Shown here one piece after another: positions 1 to 8,967 of a stretch of 49,399 nt of DNA. The notes beneath the pieces were generated by a model, which had not been told where the DNA came from, did not search any database, and was given only the letters and a program-made list of their open reading frames with translations. The translations under genes were made by a program, and so were the position numbers. This DNA is from an uncultured Bacteroidota bacterium (GTDB lineage: Bacteria > Bacteroidota > Bacteroidia > Bacteroidales > GCA-2748055): NCBI GenBank assembly GCA_937129385.1, contig CAKZNC010000006.1, positions 1 to 49,399 of the forward strand. Reading direction: 5' to 3'. Numbering within the stretch: position 1 is the stretch's first letter; each line of letters opens with the position of its first letter.

Positions 1-909
1 GTTGCTTACCGGACCCTGCTGCCCGACCAGTTATTCGGAAAGGATGGTCTGGTCAGATTCGCCTGGCTCAGCGGCAACTTCGTTGATCCGGCTTACAGGA
101 GGAAAGGGTTGTCTACACAACTATTTAATACTGTAGAGGAATCCTGGCAGGGGAAGCTGATGTATACAAATTATGCGCCTGCTTCACGCGCCGTGTATAA
201 CAAGACAGGTGTATTCAAGGAGTTCCTTGTCAGACCCGGAAAAAGATATTACCTCAGGTCGGCCCTCTACCCTTTGCTCAGGGACCGCGTTCGGTTCCAG
301 GGATTATTGAAGTTTTCTGACCGTTTTTTGAACGGCATTCATGATATGTGGATCGCCGGAAGCGATTATCCCGTTGATCCTGCGATCAAAACAGAAGCCA
401 TCAAGGATCCGGACACCGAACTCTCAGCACTGATCGTGGAAAGTTCCAGGGGATCCCTCTTCCAGCGTGCGGTGGAGGAATTCAAATGGATCAGGGATCA
501 TTCCTGGATTACCAGCAGGGATGCTGAAATTTTACCCGGAAAATACCAGTTTACAAGGCGGGTTGAGCAATCCTACTCTCAGTGGTTTAAACTCAGCAAC
601 GACAAGGGAACTGCCTTTCTCTGGATCACCGTGGTGAATGACAAATGTTCTGTTCCCTACTTTTTCCAGGATGATATGCGGCTCACCATTGCCGCCCGTC
701 AGATCGTATTCAACACAATGATCGGGTACCGTTGTTCGCATATTACAATTCGTGATCAGGATCTCGGTCCTGTACTTGGCACAAAAGGCAATCCATTTCT
801 ATTCTCAAAAATGATGCCTCAGAGGTATTACGCACATAAGGAGATTGCTGACATGATCCCATTTGATCCAAAGGTATTTGACGGAGACGGGGATTGTGTA
901 TTTACCTGA
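1..909 (+). CDS. GNAT-family N-acetyltransferase, 5' partial
   Basis: The reading frame is open from the first base of the window and ends at TGA 907-909, so the true start lies upstream. The first in-frame TTG at 109 falls inside a domain and is not a credible start. The early part reads FVDPAYRRKGLSTQLF, which fits GNAT motif A (R/Q-x-x-G), the acetyl-CoA pyrophosphate-binding loop. It is followed by the YNKTGVFKEF segment typical of the end of a GNAT fold. About 180 residues beyond the core match nothing I recognise. The stop directly abuts that of the convergent deacetylase gene. The nearby deacetylase and FemAB-like genes suggest a role in modifying surface sugars or peptides, but this is inference. 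The substrate is unknown. Confidence 0.75.
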   Translation, partial: VAYRTLLPDQLFGKDGLVRFAWLSGNFVDPAYRRKGLSTQLFNTVEESWQGKLMYTNYAPASRAVYNKTGVFKEFLVRPGKRYYLRSALYPLLRDRVRFQGLLKFSDRFLNGIHDMWIAGSDYPVDPAIKTEAIKDPDTELSALIVESSRGSLFQRAVEEFKWIRDHSWITSRDAEILPGKYQFTRRVEQSYSQWFKLSNDKGTAFLWITVVNDKCSVPYFFQDDMRLTIAARQIVFNTMIGYRCSHITIRDQDLGPVLGTKGNPFLFSKMMPQRYYAHKEIADMIPFDPKVFDGDGDCVFT

Positions 910-1914
910 TCAGCGCCTTGTAACATTTGACCCAGTAAGCTTGCGGGCCCTTCTTCGGTTGATCTCCCCATTAAGGGTTGTTTTTGCGTCCTTATCAAGC
1001 AATTCCATAGGCACCCGCTGATGATAACCTGGCCATTTATCCTCCTTGAGTCCTGCCGTACCAAAACCAGCATCAATGATGTTCATTTTAAAGAGTGCAT
1101 CAATGGTGCTGTCCTCCACCCCACTATCGGTAAACGGAAATGCAAAATAGCTATGGCTTAGATTGTACCTTTTTTTCAAGTCTTCCATGCTTGCCTGTAT
1201 GTGGTCGATGGTGGTTTGCTTTTTCAGCAATCCGAAGAGGGGATGGTCAATCCCGTGAGAGCCAAACTCAAATCCTTCATCCAGCATCTTTTTGATGTGC
1301 ATGGAGGTAAGATATACAGGATCACGCATCAGGTATTCCGAAAATGAATACCCAATTGCATCGGCCACCTGATCGGTAATCTCACGTTCAACATAATTCA
1401 CACTCATGAGGCGTGTTCGGATCTCACTAAGCTCACAATGAAGGATTTGCGCTGCTCGATTTTTTTTGGTATCACTGACAGTCTTCAGCTGTTCAACAAG
1501 CAGGCTTACCTTGAATCTGAAAAACATCGACCTGTTGTCGATAAATGCATTGTTTAAAAAGAATGTTGCAGGGACTCCCCGTGACATCAGCACCGGCATC
1601 ACCTCTTCGTAGCATTGGATCAAACCGTCATCAAAACTCAGGACCATCGGGGGTCTTGCAGGATCCATAAGAAAACTACCGGAAAGGAACTCGCTCATTT
1701 TCACCGGCAGGAAATGTTCCAGCATAAAATCAAGGTCTTTTTTGAACTGCTCAACATTCCTGAGAGGATAGAGGTGTTTGACATGTGGCAGTTCCCGGTC
1801 AGAGATTGCATGGTAGAATGGGAAGAACGCATCAATCCCTGCTTTCCTGAAATAGCGTGCTGCATTTCCTGGCCCGGGTAACCTGGCTGCTATTTTTTTG
1901 AACAGGTCAGGCAC
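910..1914 (-). CDS. NodB-type polysaccharide deacetylase family protein
   Basis: A 334-residue protein that starts with GTG at 1914. The metal-binding motif SFDDG lies at residues 93-97 (family form TFDDG: general base Asp plus metal Asp). A second motif, SHGIDH, lies near residues 219-224 and supplies the metal-binding histidines. The N-terminal FYHAIS segment (about residues 33-38) is common in cytosolic NodB homologues. There is no signal peptide. The family removes N- or O-acetyl groups from polysaccharides or lipid-linked sugars. The first 8 bases of the gene overlap the end of the FemAB-like gene, so the two are probably translationally coupled. A role in capsule or exopolysaccharide maturation is plausible, but the exact substrate cannot be read from the sequence. 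Confidence 0.85.
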   Translation of the reverse strand: MPDLFKKIAARLPGPGNAARYFRKAGIDAFFPFYHAISDRELPHVKHLYPLRNVEQFKKDLDFMLEHFLPVKMSEFLSGSFLMDPARPPMVLSFDDGLIQCYEEVMPVLMSRGVPATFFLNNAFIDNRSMFFRFKVSLLVEQLKTVSDTKKNRAAQILHCELSEIRTRLMSVNYVEREITDQVADAIGYSFSEYLMRDPVYLTSMHIKKMLDEGFEFGSHGIDHPLFGLLKKQTTIDHIQASMEDLKKRYNLSHSYFAFPFTDSGVEDSTIDALFKMNIIDAGFGTAGLKEDKWPGYHQRVPMELLDKDAKTTLNGEINRRRARKLTGSNVTRR

Positions 1915-2818
1915 TTTTTATTCTTTTAACCAGGTTGTTGGTCCGGTTATTAAATGAGATTCTCTGGTATACCTGTGGCTTTGCTCCAAATCCACGAAAA
2001 AATCGTGCGATGGAAGCGATATCTGATCCTTCGAAATCAAGGGTATATCCTGAACCGGCGTGCATCTGAATAAAAGCGTCCATCACCATGAACATGGCTC
2101 TTTTTTTCTTGCCCATGTCACTTGAGGCTGATAAAAGGAAAACTGCCCTTTTCTCACTATATCCATACACTGCTGCAGCAAGCAGGTGAGAATCTGTCCG
2201 CGCACCAAAGATTCTTACCCGGTCCATCTCCGCGAGTCTTTCAAAAAGAAGACGGACATATGCGTAATGTTTTGGTGATCGCTGCACCTTTTCATTCATT
2301 TTCTTTAGTGAGATGAGCTCTTCAAGATTCACTTCGTCTGAAAACTCAAGGTTTTCACGGAATGCTTTTTTCACATTCCGTCGACAGTTTTCACTGTAGT
2401 TTTTAAATATTTGATCATAATCTTCCGAGATCGGAAGCGTATAATTGTGACTGTCGGTAACATTCAGACCTTTCTCCTCGCCTATGATGTTACCCTCGTT
2501 CAATGCATAATCGCCCATTTTGAATTTTCGCTGCATTTTATGGAGGAACATCCTTGTGATCTCCGTATCGACCCGCTGTTCCGAGAACACACCCAATTGC
2601 TGGCAATATATCGGCTGATAGGTATACCTGAGTCCGAATTTATTTCTAAACACAACCGGCATCACGCATTCATAATCATTCATTACCATGGCGAACCATC
2701 TGTCTGCACATGCATCAAGGTACCAGGTATGCGGATAGATCGTCTCGTAGCGGGATGCCGCGATCACGCTGTTCCATTTATGGTCGTCAATCTGCTTTCT
2801 ATTCAGGAACCTGATCAT
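1907..2818 (-). CDS. FemAB-like / GNAT-fold acyltransferase
   Basis: The protein has about 303 residues from ATG 2818; an in-frame TTG at 2839 would add seven. Features fitting the FemAB-like (peptidoglycan-bridge or BioF2-like) acyltransferase group are an N-terminal W-x-x-V segment, a basic stretch SENCRRNVKKA in the middle, and the C-terminal YTLDFEGSDIASIARFFRGFG block. That block resembles the conserved D-F-x-G-S...F-x-x-x-F-G of this family. No signal peptide or membrane segment is seen. It lies 42 bases downstream of mutS2 and overlaps the deacetylase start. Proteins of this type transfer aminoacyl or acyl groups in envelope or polysaccharide biosynthesis. The donor and acceptor here are unknown. 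Confidence 0.7.
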   Translation of the reverse strand: MIRFLNRKQIDDHKWNSVIAASRYETIYPHTWYLDACADRWFAMVMNDYECVMPVVFRNKFGLRYTYQPIYCQQLGVFSEQRVDTEITRMFLHKMQRKFKMGDYALNEGNIIGEEKGLNVTDSHNYTLPISEDYDQIFKNYSENCRRNVKKAFRENLEFSDEVNLEELISLKKMNEKVQRSPKHYAYVRLLFERLAEMDRVRIFGARTDSHLLAAAVYGYSEKRAVFLLSASSDMGKKKRAMFMVMDAFIQMHAGSGYTLDFEGSDIASIARFFRGFGAKPQVYQRISFNNRTNNLVKRIKSA

Positions 2819-2860
2819 TCTTTCATGTATGGCTTTCAAAATGCAAGACCAAAGATAGCT

Positions 2861-5356
2861 TTAGAAGCCGAACCTCACAATAGTAATCCCGGCTCCTCCC
2901 CTTTCAACGTGTTCATCCCCGTACCAACTGACCACGTCATTTACCTGCAACTGATCCCTGATCAATTGCCTGAGGATGCCATCGCCCTTGCCATGCAGCA
3001 CCCTAACCTCGGCTGCTCCCACCATGATCGCCTCATCCAGGAATTCGTTCAGTTTCTGCAGCGCCTCTTCTGCCCGTTTTCCCCGCAAGTCGATCTCGGG
3101 CTTGAAACTTACCCTGCGTTTGCTCACATTCCAGTCACCAAGATTGACCCCCGAGCGTGCTCCCTGCTTCCCGGAATCCTGCTTTTTTCCAGTCTTCTTC
3201 AGCCGGTCGACCTTCACAGTGGATTTCAGGTTCCCGAAGATCACCACGGCCTGTTTTCCGCGGATTTCGGCGACTTCACCTGGAGTCTCCTGTCCATCCA
3301 GCAGCACTGTATCCCCTGCTTTGATGGTTGGGTCTGCAGGCATTGTGGCAGACTCATTTTCTTTCCTCTTAATGCGTTTGTGCAGATCAGGACGTTTTTG
3401 CACCAGCTCGGATTGCTTCTCCTTGAGCTTCTGGTATTCCCCTTTCAGCTCATCTTGCTGCACTGCGCCACTCTTGTCCACCTTGTCCCTTACCTCTTCC
3501 AGTCGTTTCCTGGCCTCGCGGGTCTTCTCCTTTTCAGCACCGGCCTCCTTGATCTCCCGAATGGTATTCTCGATCCGCCGGTTTGCTCCGGCCAGAAGTT
3601 CTTCCGCCTCCTTTTTAGCCTCGGAGATGAGTTCCTTCCGCCTCTTTTCAGTTGATCCAAGCTCCTCTTCATAGCGGGCCATAAGTTCTTCCAGCCTCTT
3701 TTCCGACTGCCGGATCTTTTGTCGTTTCCTTTCCCAGTACTTTTTATCCCGTAGGATATCCCGCAGGTGCTTGTCAAAATCGATATGTTCCTGGCCCACC
3801 TTTTCCGAGGCTTTTCCAAGGACGTTCTCAGGCAGACCGATTTTTCTTGCGATCTCAAATGCGAATGAGCTGCCAGGTTTACCGATCTGTAGCTCATAGA
3901 GTGGCTGCATCCGGTGGTTGTCGAAAAGCATTGCACCATTTACGATGCCATCGGATGATGCTGCAAAATGTTTCAGGTTTGTATAATGTGTTGTGAGCAC
4001 ACCAAATGCACCCATCTCGTTGAGATCTTCCAGTATGGATTCGGCGATCGCACCTCCCAGCATCGGTTCCGTCCCGGTACCGAATTCATCGATCAGCACC
4101 AGGGTATCTGATGCTGCATTCTTCAGGAAATATTTCATATTCTCCAGGTGGGAGCTGTAGGTACTGAGATCATTGTCGATGGATTGCTCATCACCGATAT
4201 CGATGAATACCGAGGAGAAGACTCCGAATTCAGAACGCTCTTCCACCGGAACAAGGAAGCCCGATTGCAACATATATTGAAGCAGTCCGACTGTTTGCAG
4301 GCAGACCGATTTTCCACCGGCGTTCGGCCCGGAGATCAAAAGTATCCGCTCATCTTCCTGCAACCTGATGTTGAGCGGGACAACCTCTCTGCCCGAGTTA
4401 TTAAAAGCGAGGTACAGGAGCGGGTGCATTGCATTTTCCCATTCGATGGACGGACCGGAAGAGAGTTTGGGTCGGATCGCATTGATCCGGATCGCGAACA
4501 GTGCCCGGGCCCGGATGCTGTCTATCTCAGCAAGAAAATGATGCATCCCGGTGAGCTCATCCAGGTAGGGTCGTATGGCATTTGTGAAATCGGTGAGAAT
4601 ACGTACGACCTCTCTTTTTTCGGCATATTCCAGTTCCCTGATCCCGTTGCTGAGCTCCACCACTTCGGACGGTTCAATAAATACCGTCTTCCCCGATGTG
4701 GATTCATCATGGATCAATCCGTTTACACTCCGCTTGGATGAAGCTCCCACCGGGATCACCGGTCTCCCGTTACGGAATGTCGCACCGCTATCTTCATCCA
4801 TCCAACCCTCCGACTGGGCTTTCTTTACCAGCTTGTTCATCAGCCTGGTAACGGCAGATTGTTGTGCCGATATGGATCGCCTCAGCTGCATCAGCTCCGA
4901 TGAGGCATTGTCGCGAATCTGACCATGTTTGTTCAGGATCTTACCGATTCGGTCCGTAACGAATGGATAGAGTTTAACGGTCTTGCTAAGCTTCCTGAGC
5001 TCCGGGTATTCATCCTCCTCTTTCGCTTCAAAGAATTTGACAATGAGTCTTACCGATTCCAGGCTTTTGGCAAGACCTGCCACCTCCTCCACCTCCAGGA
5101 ATGTTCCTTCAATGGCTGCTTTTTTCAGTGCTTTCCTGCTGTCGTGGAACTGGTGGATCGGGAAATCCTCATCTCCCTGCTGGATCTGCCTGAATTCTTC
5201 CACCAGGTCGAGTTGTTCAGCTATGGATTCCTCGGAGACCATCATCTGCATCTCAGCGACCAGTTCCCTTCCCGGTTCGAAAAGACAATTCTCTTTCACC
5301 AGCTCACGTACCCTGGTGAACCCGATTTTGTCTTCGAAATTGGGTGGATAGATCAA
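2861..5356 (-). CDS. mutS2: Endonuclease MutS2
   Basis: An 831-residue MutS2. The N-terminal clamp/core region is followed by the ATPase domain with Walker A GPNAGGKS (343-350) and Walker B LIDEFGTGTEP (about 421-431). A long charged coiled-coil stretch covers about 510-680. A C-terminal Smr nuclease domain starts at EIDLRG (about 754), followed by HGKGDG. MutS2 lacks the mismatch-recognition domain of MutS. Homologues suppress recombination or split collided ribosomes; which role applies here cannot be told. The start is TTG at 5356 (M-I-Y-P-P-N-F matches the usual MutS2 N-terminus; no in-frame ATG lies nearby). A promoter at 5374-5403 fits this start. The FemAB-like and deacetylase genes follow on the same strand. 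Confidence 0.95.
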   Translation of the reverse strand: MIYPPNFEDKIGFTRVRELVKENCLFEPGRELVAEMQMMVSEESIAEQLDLVEEFRQIQQGDEDFPIHQFHDSRKALKKAAIEGTFLEVEEVAGLAKSLESVRLIVKFFEAKEEDEYPELRKLSKTVKLYPFVTDRIGKILNKHGQIRDNASSELMQLRRSISAQQSAVTRLMNKLVKKAQSEGWMDEDSGATFRNGRPVIPVGASSKRSVNGLIHDESTSGKTVFIEPSEVVELSNGIRELEYAEKREVVRILTDFTNAIRPYLDELTGMHHFLAEIDSIRARALFAIRINAIRPKLSSGPSIEWENAMHPLLYLAFNNSGREVVPLNIRLQEDERILLISGPNAGGKSVCLQTVGLLQYMLQSGFLVPVEERSEFGVFSSVFIDIGDEQSIDNDLSTYSSHLENMKYFLKNAASDTLVLIDEFGTGTEPMLGGAIAESILEDLNEMGAFGVLTTHYTNLKHFAASSDGIVNGAMLFDNHRMQPLYELQIGKPGSSFAFEIARKIGLPENVLGKASEKVGQEHIDFDKHLRDILRDKKYWERKRQKIRQSEKRLEELMARYEEELGSTEKRRKELISEAKKEAEELLAGANRRIENTIREIKEAGAEKEKTREARKRLEEVRDKVDKSGAVQQDELKGEYQKLKEKQSELVQKRPDLHKRIKRKENESATMPADPTIKAGDTVLLDGQETPGEVAEIRGKQAVVIFGNLKSTVKVDRLKKTGKKQDSGKQGARSGVNLGDWNVSKRRVSFKPEIDLRGKRAEEALQKLNEFLDEAIMVGAAEVRVLHGKGDGILRQLIRDQLQVNDVVSWYGDEHVERGGAGITIVRFGF

Positions 5357-5373
5357 GATTGTAAAATTTGACC

Positions 5374-5403
5374 TAAAATTAGCAAAAGGAAAGCAGCATG
5401 CAA
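5374..5403 (-). promoter_or_regulatory. Candidate Bacteroidota-type promoter of mutS2
   Basis: Read on the minus strand, TTG (5403-5401) is followed by 19 bases and TAATTTTA (5381-5374), which matches TAnnTTTG at 7 of 8 positions. Transcription would start about 10 bases before the TTG start codon of mutS2. Confidence 0.5.
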
Positions 5404-5535
5404 TAGGGATTTGACCTGCAGCCTATTTCATACCAGGCAGTAATAGCTTGTTTTCACCAGGCATTCACACCACTATTGTTCCCTTTGCTCTCTTTTATTA
5501 TTTTTATTCCCAGAATAATCAAAACTATCCAACCA

Positions 5536-6690
5536 ATGGCACAACGCAAGATTAACATGGGCATGGTGGGCGGAGGTCCCGGCTCCTTCATCGGAATCAT
5601 TCATTTCAACGGGGCAGTACTGGACGGACAGATCGAGCTGGTCTGCGGGGCTTTCAGTTCCGATCCGAAGAAATCCGCGGAAACCGGCAAGAGTTATTAC
5701 CTGCCCGAAGAACGGGTATACGGCTCCTACCAGGAGATGATCGAAAAGGAGAAGCAATTGCCCGAGGGGGAACGGATGGATTTTGTCTGCATCGCCACGC
5801 CGAACCATGTACATTTCGGACCAGCGAAAATGGCACTTGACAACGGTTTTCATGTAGTGAGCGACAAACCCCTTACGTTTACGACTGCTGAGGCAGAAGA
5901 GTTGGTGAAATTGGTGGAACAGACAGGTTTGATCTTCGCAGTTACACATGCTTATACCGGATATCCGCTGGTCAAGGAGGCCAGGGAGATGATCTCAAGG
6001 GGTGAACTGGGCAAGATCCGCAAAGTGGTATCGGAATATCCCCAGGGGTGGTTGTCCGATCCAATTGAGCGTGAGAACCAGACCCAGGCCAGCTGGCGGA
6101 CCGACCCGGCACGTTCGGGGAAGTCGGGCTGCATGGGAGACATCGGAACGCATGCATTGAACCTGGCAGAATATGTGACCGGGTTGCAGGTAACGGAACT
6201 ATGCGCCGATCTGTCTGTCCTGGTCGAAGGCCGGCCACTGGATGACGACGGTAATGTGCTGGTCAGGTACAACAACGGCGCCCGGGGGATCATCTATGCA
6301 AGTCAGATCTCTGCCGGCGAGGAGAATGGTCTCCGCATACGGGTCTACGGCGAAAAAGGCGGCATCGAATGGGTGCAGGCTGAGCCCAACCGGCTGGAGG
6401 TGAAGTGGACCGACCGGCCCATGGAGATCCGGAAACCGGGCAATCCATACATGAGCAGCATTGCACAGTTCAACACACGGATGCCACCGGGACACCCGGA
6501 AGGGCTGATCGAAGCATTTGCCAATATCTATCGGAATGTTGCCATCTGTATTCAGAGTCGGCTTGAGAAAAAAGATCCGCCTGTTGAGGCGCTTGACTTC
6601 CCAAATGTATATGACGGTCTGCGCGGCATGCAGTTTATCGACAGGCTGGTCGAATCCAGTGAATCGAAAATGAAGTGGGTTGCCTTTTGA
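5536..6690 (+). CDS. Gfo/Idh/MocA family oxidoreductase
   Basis: The protein has 384 residues, starting at ATG 5536 (M-A-Q-R-K). An upstream in-frame ATG at 5476 would add 20 hydrophobic residues before the Rossmann fold and is less likely. The dinucleotide-binding loop is GMVGGGPGSF. The CIATPNHVHF segment and the SDKPL segment, with its conserved Lys of the E/D-K-P motif, are typical of this family. The GDIGTHALNLAEYVTGL segment carries the catalytic D-x-x-x-H. Family members oxidise or reduce sugars, inositols or their derivatives with NAD(P). There is no signal peptide, so it should be cytosolic. It is transcribed alone, divergent from mutS2. The neighbours do not identify the substrate. 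Confidence 0.9.
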   Translation: MAQRKINMGMVGGGPGSFIGIIHFNGAVLDGQIELVCGAFSSDPKKSAETGKSYYLPEERVYGSYQEMIEKEKQLPEGERMDFVCIATPNHVHFGPAKMALDNGFHVVSDKPLTFTTAEAEELVKLVEQTGLIFAVTHAYTGYPLVKEAREMISRGELGKIRKVVSEYPQGWLSDPIERENQTQASWRTDPARSGKSGCMGDIGTHALNLAEYVTGLQVTELCADLSVLVEGRPLDDDGNVLVRYNNGARGIIYASQISAGEENGLRIRVYGEKGGIEWVQAEPNRLEVKWTDRPMEIRKPGNPYMSSIAQFNTRMPPGHPEGLIEAFANIYRNVAICIQSRLEKKDPPVEALDFPNVYDGLRGMQFIDRLVESSESKMKWVAF

Positions 6691-7005
6691 AAAGGAAAGC
6701 TTAATTAGCATAAATTACGACATTAGGTAAGCATACACCATTGCTCACAAGGCAAATGATGTAAAGCGCTATTATGGCCTGATTGTGTTGGATATCATTC
6801 TTACAACTGACCATTCACTGCAGGAAATCATTCTTCTGATTGAACCATATGCGATCATAGCTCGTTAAAACATCCTGAGGGTCTTTTGTCGCACCCCTAG
6901 ATAATTGTATTAAATACTTAAAACTTCCGTATCTTGATTGAGAATTTTAGATACTAAAACCAGAAACAGATCAAATACAATCTATTCATAGTAGCCTTCA
7001 GGCTT
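6691..7005 (+). other. Intergenic region without a recognisable gene
   Basis: These 315 AT-rich bases lie between the oxidoreductase and the aspartyl-protease-like gene. I see no coding sequence, RNA gene or strong terminator. The only signal is the promoter-like pair at 6905-6936. Confidence 0.5.
6905..6936 (+). promoter_or_regulatory. Candidate promoter of the aspartyl-protease-like gene
   Basis: TTG at 6905-6907 is followed after 22 bases by TATCTTG (6930-6936), one T short of the Bacteroidota TAnnTTTG -7 box. It lies 70 bases before the proposed coding start. Confidence 0.35.
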
Positions 7006-8283
7006 TTGGTTCTGCTGGCACTGATCCTCCCCGGAGCGGCATGTAGCCGGCAACATTCAGCATACACCACCGCTGTGATCGTGGCGAAAATGGATTCCCT
7101 GTACGGACAGGAGGAATATTTTAAACTCAGGAATATTTTTCTTGCAAATGAAGAGCAGCTTCCAAAGGATATGCAGCGGTTTTACGGGGCTTTGGTTGAC
7201 AATGCTTTTTATGCGCATGAACGTTCGAACCACAGGATCGCGAAATTGATGGAGCATCCCGACCGTTTCACAGAGGAGGAACTGACGGAGCTGCACCGGG
7301 CGCAGTATATGAACCACTACAATCTCTATGAATACAAAGAGGCGCTGGAGGTTTGCTCACTACTGATCACAGATTACAGGCACCTGCTTGATTCATCGGT
7401 TTACGAAAACCTGGTCAATGAACGAAAGAGTCTGATGGTACTCAGAGGTCACCAGGGCCAAAGGATTGTGGAACATCCCGATACCTGGATCAGGATACGT
7501 AAAGATAAAATGGGTTTGCTGAATATTCCTGTGGTGCTGGGCGCTGATACTTCGGAATTTCTTTTTGATACCGGTTCGAGCTTTTCCTTCATCAAAAGAA
7601 GCATTGCTGAAAAAGCGGGCATGGAGATCATGGATGTCAATTTCGAGGTGGAGGGAGCAACCGGATCTTCCGTGGAGTGTGATCTGACAGTTGCAGGGGC
7701 GATACAACTTGGTGATATCCGGGTGGAAAACGCAGTCTTCTGGGTGATGGATGACGCTGATGTTACGCTTCCTGAATATGATTATTCGGTGAACGGAGCT
7801 GTGGCATTTCCAATTCTGAGGTCCCTGGAGGAGATTCATATTGTATTCAGTGATTCTGTTTTTGTCCCTGCACATCCAGGCACCTATGATCTGCATAACC
7901 TGGCCATAGACGGACTGGACCCCGTGCTTGCGGTGGCAATGGGTGCGGATACCCTGCCGTGGTATTTCGATACCGGATCGGCTTTCAGTTCTTTGTATAA
8001 GCCATATTATGACAGGTATCATCAAAAGATCGACACGACATATGACCAGCATTCTTTTAACATTGGAGGACTGGGGGGAGTGAAGGAATTCACCTGTTAC
8101 ATCATTGATTCACTAGAACTGGAGATCGCAGGTCGTTCTGCCAGGGTGAAGGACGTGGAGACTCATACTGATTACCTTTACAAAGAGCATGAAAAGGTAT
8201 TTGGCAACCTTGGTCAGGATTTTATACTGCAGTTTGATAAAATGGTGATCAATACAAGGCACCCCTCAGTTTTCTTCGAATAG
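7006..8283 (+). CDS. Secreted aspartyl-protease-like protein with two DTG motifs
   Basis: The protein has about 425 residues. Residues 1-13 are hydrophobic and end in PGAAC, which looks like a weak lipoprotein signal. Residues about 20-150 are helical and charged. Two retropepsin-like halves follow: FLFDTGSSFSF (Asp188) and WYFDTGSAFSS (Asp322), each the D-T-G-S/T-x-S/A active-site loop of aspartic proteases. The VAFPILR segment (about 266-272) fits the second hydrophobic-hydrophobic-Gly region. Two DTG loops in one chain suggest an internal pepsin-like dimer. The start is uncertain: TTG 7006 is the only usual start codon after the in-frame stop at 6955, and it leaves no basic n-region. A start slightly upstream (ATC 6970, giving I-K-Y-N-L) or a sequence error is possible. 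It is monocistronic. Confidence 0.75.
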   Translation: MVLLALILPGAACSRQHSAYTTAVIVAKMDSLYGQEEYFKLRNIFLANEEQLPKDMQRFYGALVDNAFYAHERSNHRIAKLMEHPDRFTEEELTELHRAQYMNHYNLYEYKEALEVCSLLITDYRHLLDSSVYENLVNERKSLMVLRGHQGQRIVEHPDTWIRIRKDKMGLLNIPVVLGADTSEFLFDTGSSFSFIKRSIAEKAGMEIMDVNFEVEGATGSSVECDLTVAGAIQLGDIRVENAVFWVMDDADVTLPEYDYSVNGAVAFPILRSLEEIHIVFSDSVFVPAHPGTYDLHNLAIDGLDPVLAVAMGADTLPWYFDTGSAFSSLYKPYYDRYHQKIDTTYDQHSFNIGGLGGVKEFTCYIIDSLELEIAGRSARVKDVETHTDYLYKEHEKVFGNLGQDFILQFDKMVINTRHPSVFFE

Positions 8284-8305
8284 GTGTTGATCATTTGTTG
8301 CAACT

Positions 8306-8330
8306 GGCACCAGGTTTCGTGCCTTCTTTT
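8306..8330 (+). terminator. Weak hairpin terminator candidate after the protease gene
   Basis: GGCAC (8306-8310) pairs with GTGCC (8319-8323) around an 8-base loop and is followed by a T-rich run. The stem is only 5 bp, so this is tentative. Confidence 0.35.
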
Positions 8331-8430
8331 ATACGCTTTTTTTATCTTAGCAACCAAAATTTACGAAAACCATCCCACGGGATGAATGAATTCATCGATG
8401 TATTGATCACTGAAAACTAATTGAATAAGA

Positions 8431-8895
8431 ATGGGAAAGTTAATAATCAACAGTCACGCCGATTTTGAAAAGCATGTAGGTGAAGTTCTTGGCGTATCAG
8501 AATGGCAGAAGATCACGCAGGAGCAGATCAATAAGTTTGCGGATGCCACACTGGATCACCAGTGGATCCATACAGATCCGGAGCGCGCGAAGACAGAGAG
8601 TCCGTTCGGCACTACCATTGCCCACGGGTACCTGAGTGTGTCGATCCTGGCTTACCACTGGGCCCAGATCGTGGAGGTGAACAATATCAAGATGCTGGTC
8701 AATTACGGGATGGCCAGTCTCAAATTCGGTCAGCCTGTTCTTGTTGACAGCGAAGTACGTGTGGTTGCCAAACTGAGGTCGATCAAGGACCTGCGGGGAA
8801 TGTCAAAGACGGAGATCGATGTGACGATGGAGATCAAGGATGCGAAGAAGGCGGCGTTTGATGCGACGGTGATCTTTGTTTATCACTTTAAGTAG
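8431..8895 (+). CDS. MaoC-like (R)-specific enoyl-CoA hydratase family protein
   Basis: A 154-residue single hot-dog-fold protein. The hydratase-2 motif FADATLDHQWIH contains the catalytic pair Asp42 and His47 (D-H-Q-x-I-H). It is followed by PFGTTIAHGYLSVSI, the conserved A-H-G substrate-binding segment. The family hydrates trans-2-enoyl-CoA to (R)-3-hydroxyacyl-CoA; some members act on other CoA thioesters. The length matches stand-alone MaoC/PhaJ-type enzymes. A TATCTTAG box at 8343-8350 may serve as its -7 element, but no -33 partner is visible. The stop codon TAG (8893-8895) runs straight into the heptamer array, which separates it from the sugar isomerase gene downstream. The physiological substrate is unknown. 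Confidence 0.88.
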   Translation: MGKLIINSHADFEKHVGEVLGVSEWQKITQEQINKFADATLDHQWIHTDPERAKTESPFGTTIAHGYLSVSILAYHWAQIVEVNNIKMLVNYGMASLKFGQPVLVDSEVRVVAKLRSIKDLRGMSKTEIDVTMEIKDAKKAAFDATVIFVYHFK

Positions 8896-8950
8896 AGTTA
8901 AGAGTTAAGAGTTAAGAGTTAAGAGTTAAGAGTTAAGAGTTAAGAGTTAA
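8894..8950 (+). repeat. Heptanucleotide tandem array (AGAGTTA)x8
   Basis: Eight perfect copies of AGAGTTA (8894-8949) plus one base, starting inside the MaoC stop codon. Because the unit is 7 bases long and contains TAA on both strands, it puts stops in all six frames. The same unit recurs at 12422-12484. Confidence 0.97.
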
Positions 8951-8967
8951 CCAAAAAAAGCATAACC

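Noticed and set aside
2411-3655. Long plus-strand open frame (414 codons) across mutS2 and its neighbour
   Set aside because: It lies antisense to mutS2 and the FemAB-like gene, crosses both, and its translation shows no domain. The minus-strand genes have complete motifs.
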